Origin: Wenzhouxiangella limi
GTDB lineage: Bacteria > Pseudomonadota > Gammaproteobacteria > Xanthomonadales > Wenzhouxiangellaceae
Direction of reading: 5' to 3'
Assembly (NCBI RefSeq): GCF_010499265.1
Contig: NZ_JAAGSC010000031.1
Location: 62,001-126,000 of the forward strand
DNA length: 64,000 bases
The notes under the pieces: generated by a model
What the model was told of the DNA's origin: nothing
What the model saw: the letters and a program-made list of their open reading frames with translations, nothing else
Database searches by the model: none
Position numbers and translations under genes: made by a program
Part shown: positions 63,952 to 64,000 of the stretch, piece after piece
Layout: each line of letters begins with the position of its first letter
Position numbering within the stretch: the first letter of the stretch is position 1

Positions 63952-63979
63952 AAACGCCGGCCACGCTGCCGGCGTTTTT
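63952..63979 (+). terminator. Intrinsic terminator after ftsH
   Basis: A perfect 10-bp stem, AAACGCCGGC at 63952-63961 and GCCGGCGTTT at 63968-63977, with a 6-nt loop and T residues up to 63979. It lies 27 bp after the ftsH stop, so ftsH may not be co-transcribed with whatever follows. Confidence 0.85.
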
Positions 63980-64000
63980 ATGTCAGTCGTTCGCGGCACT

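Overview
This 64 kb window is ordinary, gene-dense chromosomal DNA from a high-GC gammaproteobacterium. The rpsP-rimM-trmD-rplS order after ffh, the htpG, hslR, rimK, yhbY/rlmE/ftsH, oxyR, aidB and prpBC genes, and the protein similarities point to a Chromatiales/Xanthomonadales-like marine lineage (a Wenzhouxiangella-type bacterium is a guess from gene content). I see no rRNA, tRNA, CRISPR, prophage or transposase gene. About 60 protein genes fill the window. No gap between genes exceeds 300 bases; the largest, 271 bp at 55321-55592, is filled by a MITE-like nested inverted repeat.

Layout. 1-2534: translation block (ffh 3' end, rpsP, rimM, trmD, rplS). 2577-4395: a DUF4442 protein and a convergent LytM peptidase/bactofilin pair that overlap by 97 bp. 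4597-7781: htpG behind a good sigma-32-type promoter, a NaChBac-type voltage-gated sodium channel, and hslR. 7797-10925: MFS transporter and ABC-F protein Uup. 11065-14265: parts of the Anbu proteasome-like locus (circularly permuted ATP-grasp, alpha-E protein, convergent Anbu). 14368-18987: SlyD-like FKBP, RuBisCO-like protein, trpS, a FAH-family hydrolase and two uncharacterised genes. 19038-23872: minus-strand operon of a 2-oxoacid dehydrogenase (E1 alpha, E1 beta, E2) followed by rimB-like and rimK. 24012-28376: tryptophan 2,3-dioxygenase, a secreted penicillin-acylase-family enzyme, and a small protein with SecB-like features.

28451-35882 is the most coherent accessory region. It holds a wax ester synthase/DGAT, a TPR protein, a phasin, a PhaD-like TetR regulator, an acyl-CoA-binding protein, a two-domain fatty acyl reductase of the Marinobacter type, and a patatin-like lipase. 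Together these could reduce acyl-CoA to fatty alcohol, esterify it, coat the lipid inclusion, regulate it and mobilise it again. Palindromes and divergent promoters suggest joint control.

35952-48669: Bcp-type peroxiredoxin with an FFLEELY-motif protein, typA, a TPR-sensor diguanylate cyclase, a sulfotransferase, an acyl-CoA dehydrogenase with an ACAD10-like phosphotransferase, two PH-domain membrane proteins, and prpBC of the methylcitrate cycle. 48679-55320: DUF502 and PspB-like membrane proteins, an aspartoacylase-family enzyme, and a four-gene Gld-type ABC transporter operon (ATPase, permease, GldG-like, DUF4340). 55593-58253: oxyR and aidB. 58351-63925: small lipoprotein, secreted S9 peptidase, Mth938-like protein, yhbY, and the rlmE-ftsH pair, ending at a terminator.

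Start sites were chosen from ribosome-binding sites, overlaps and family alignments recalled from memory. No database search was possible.
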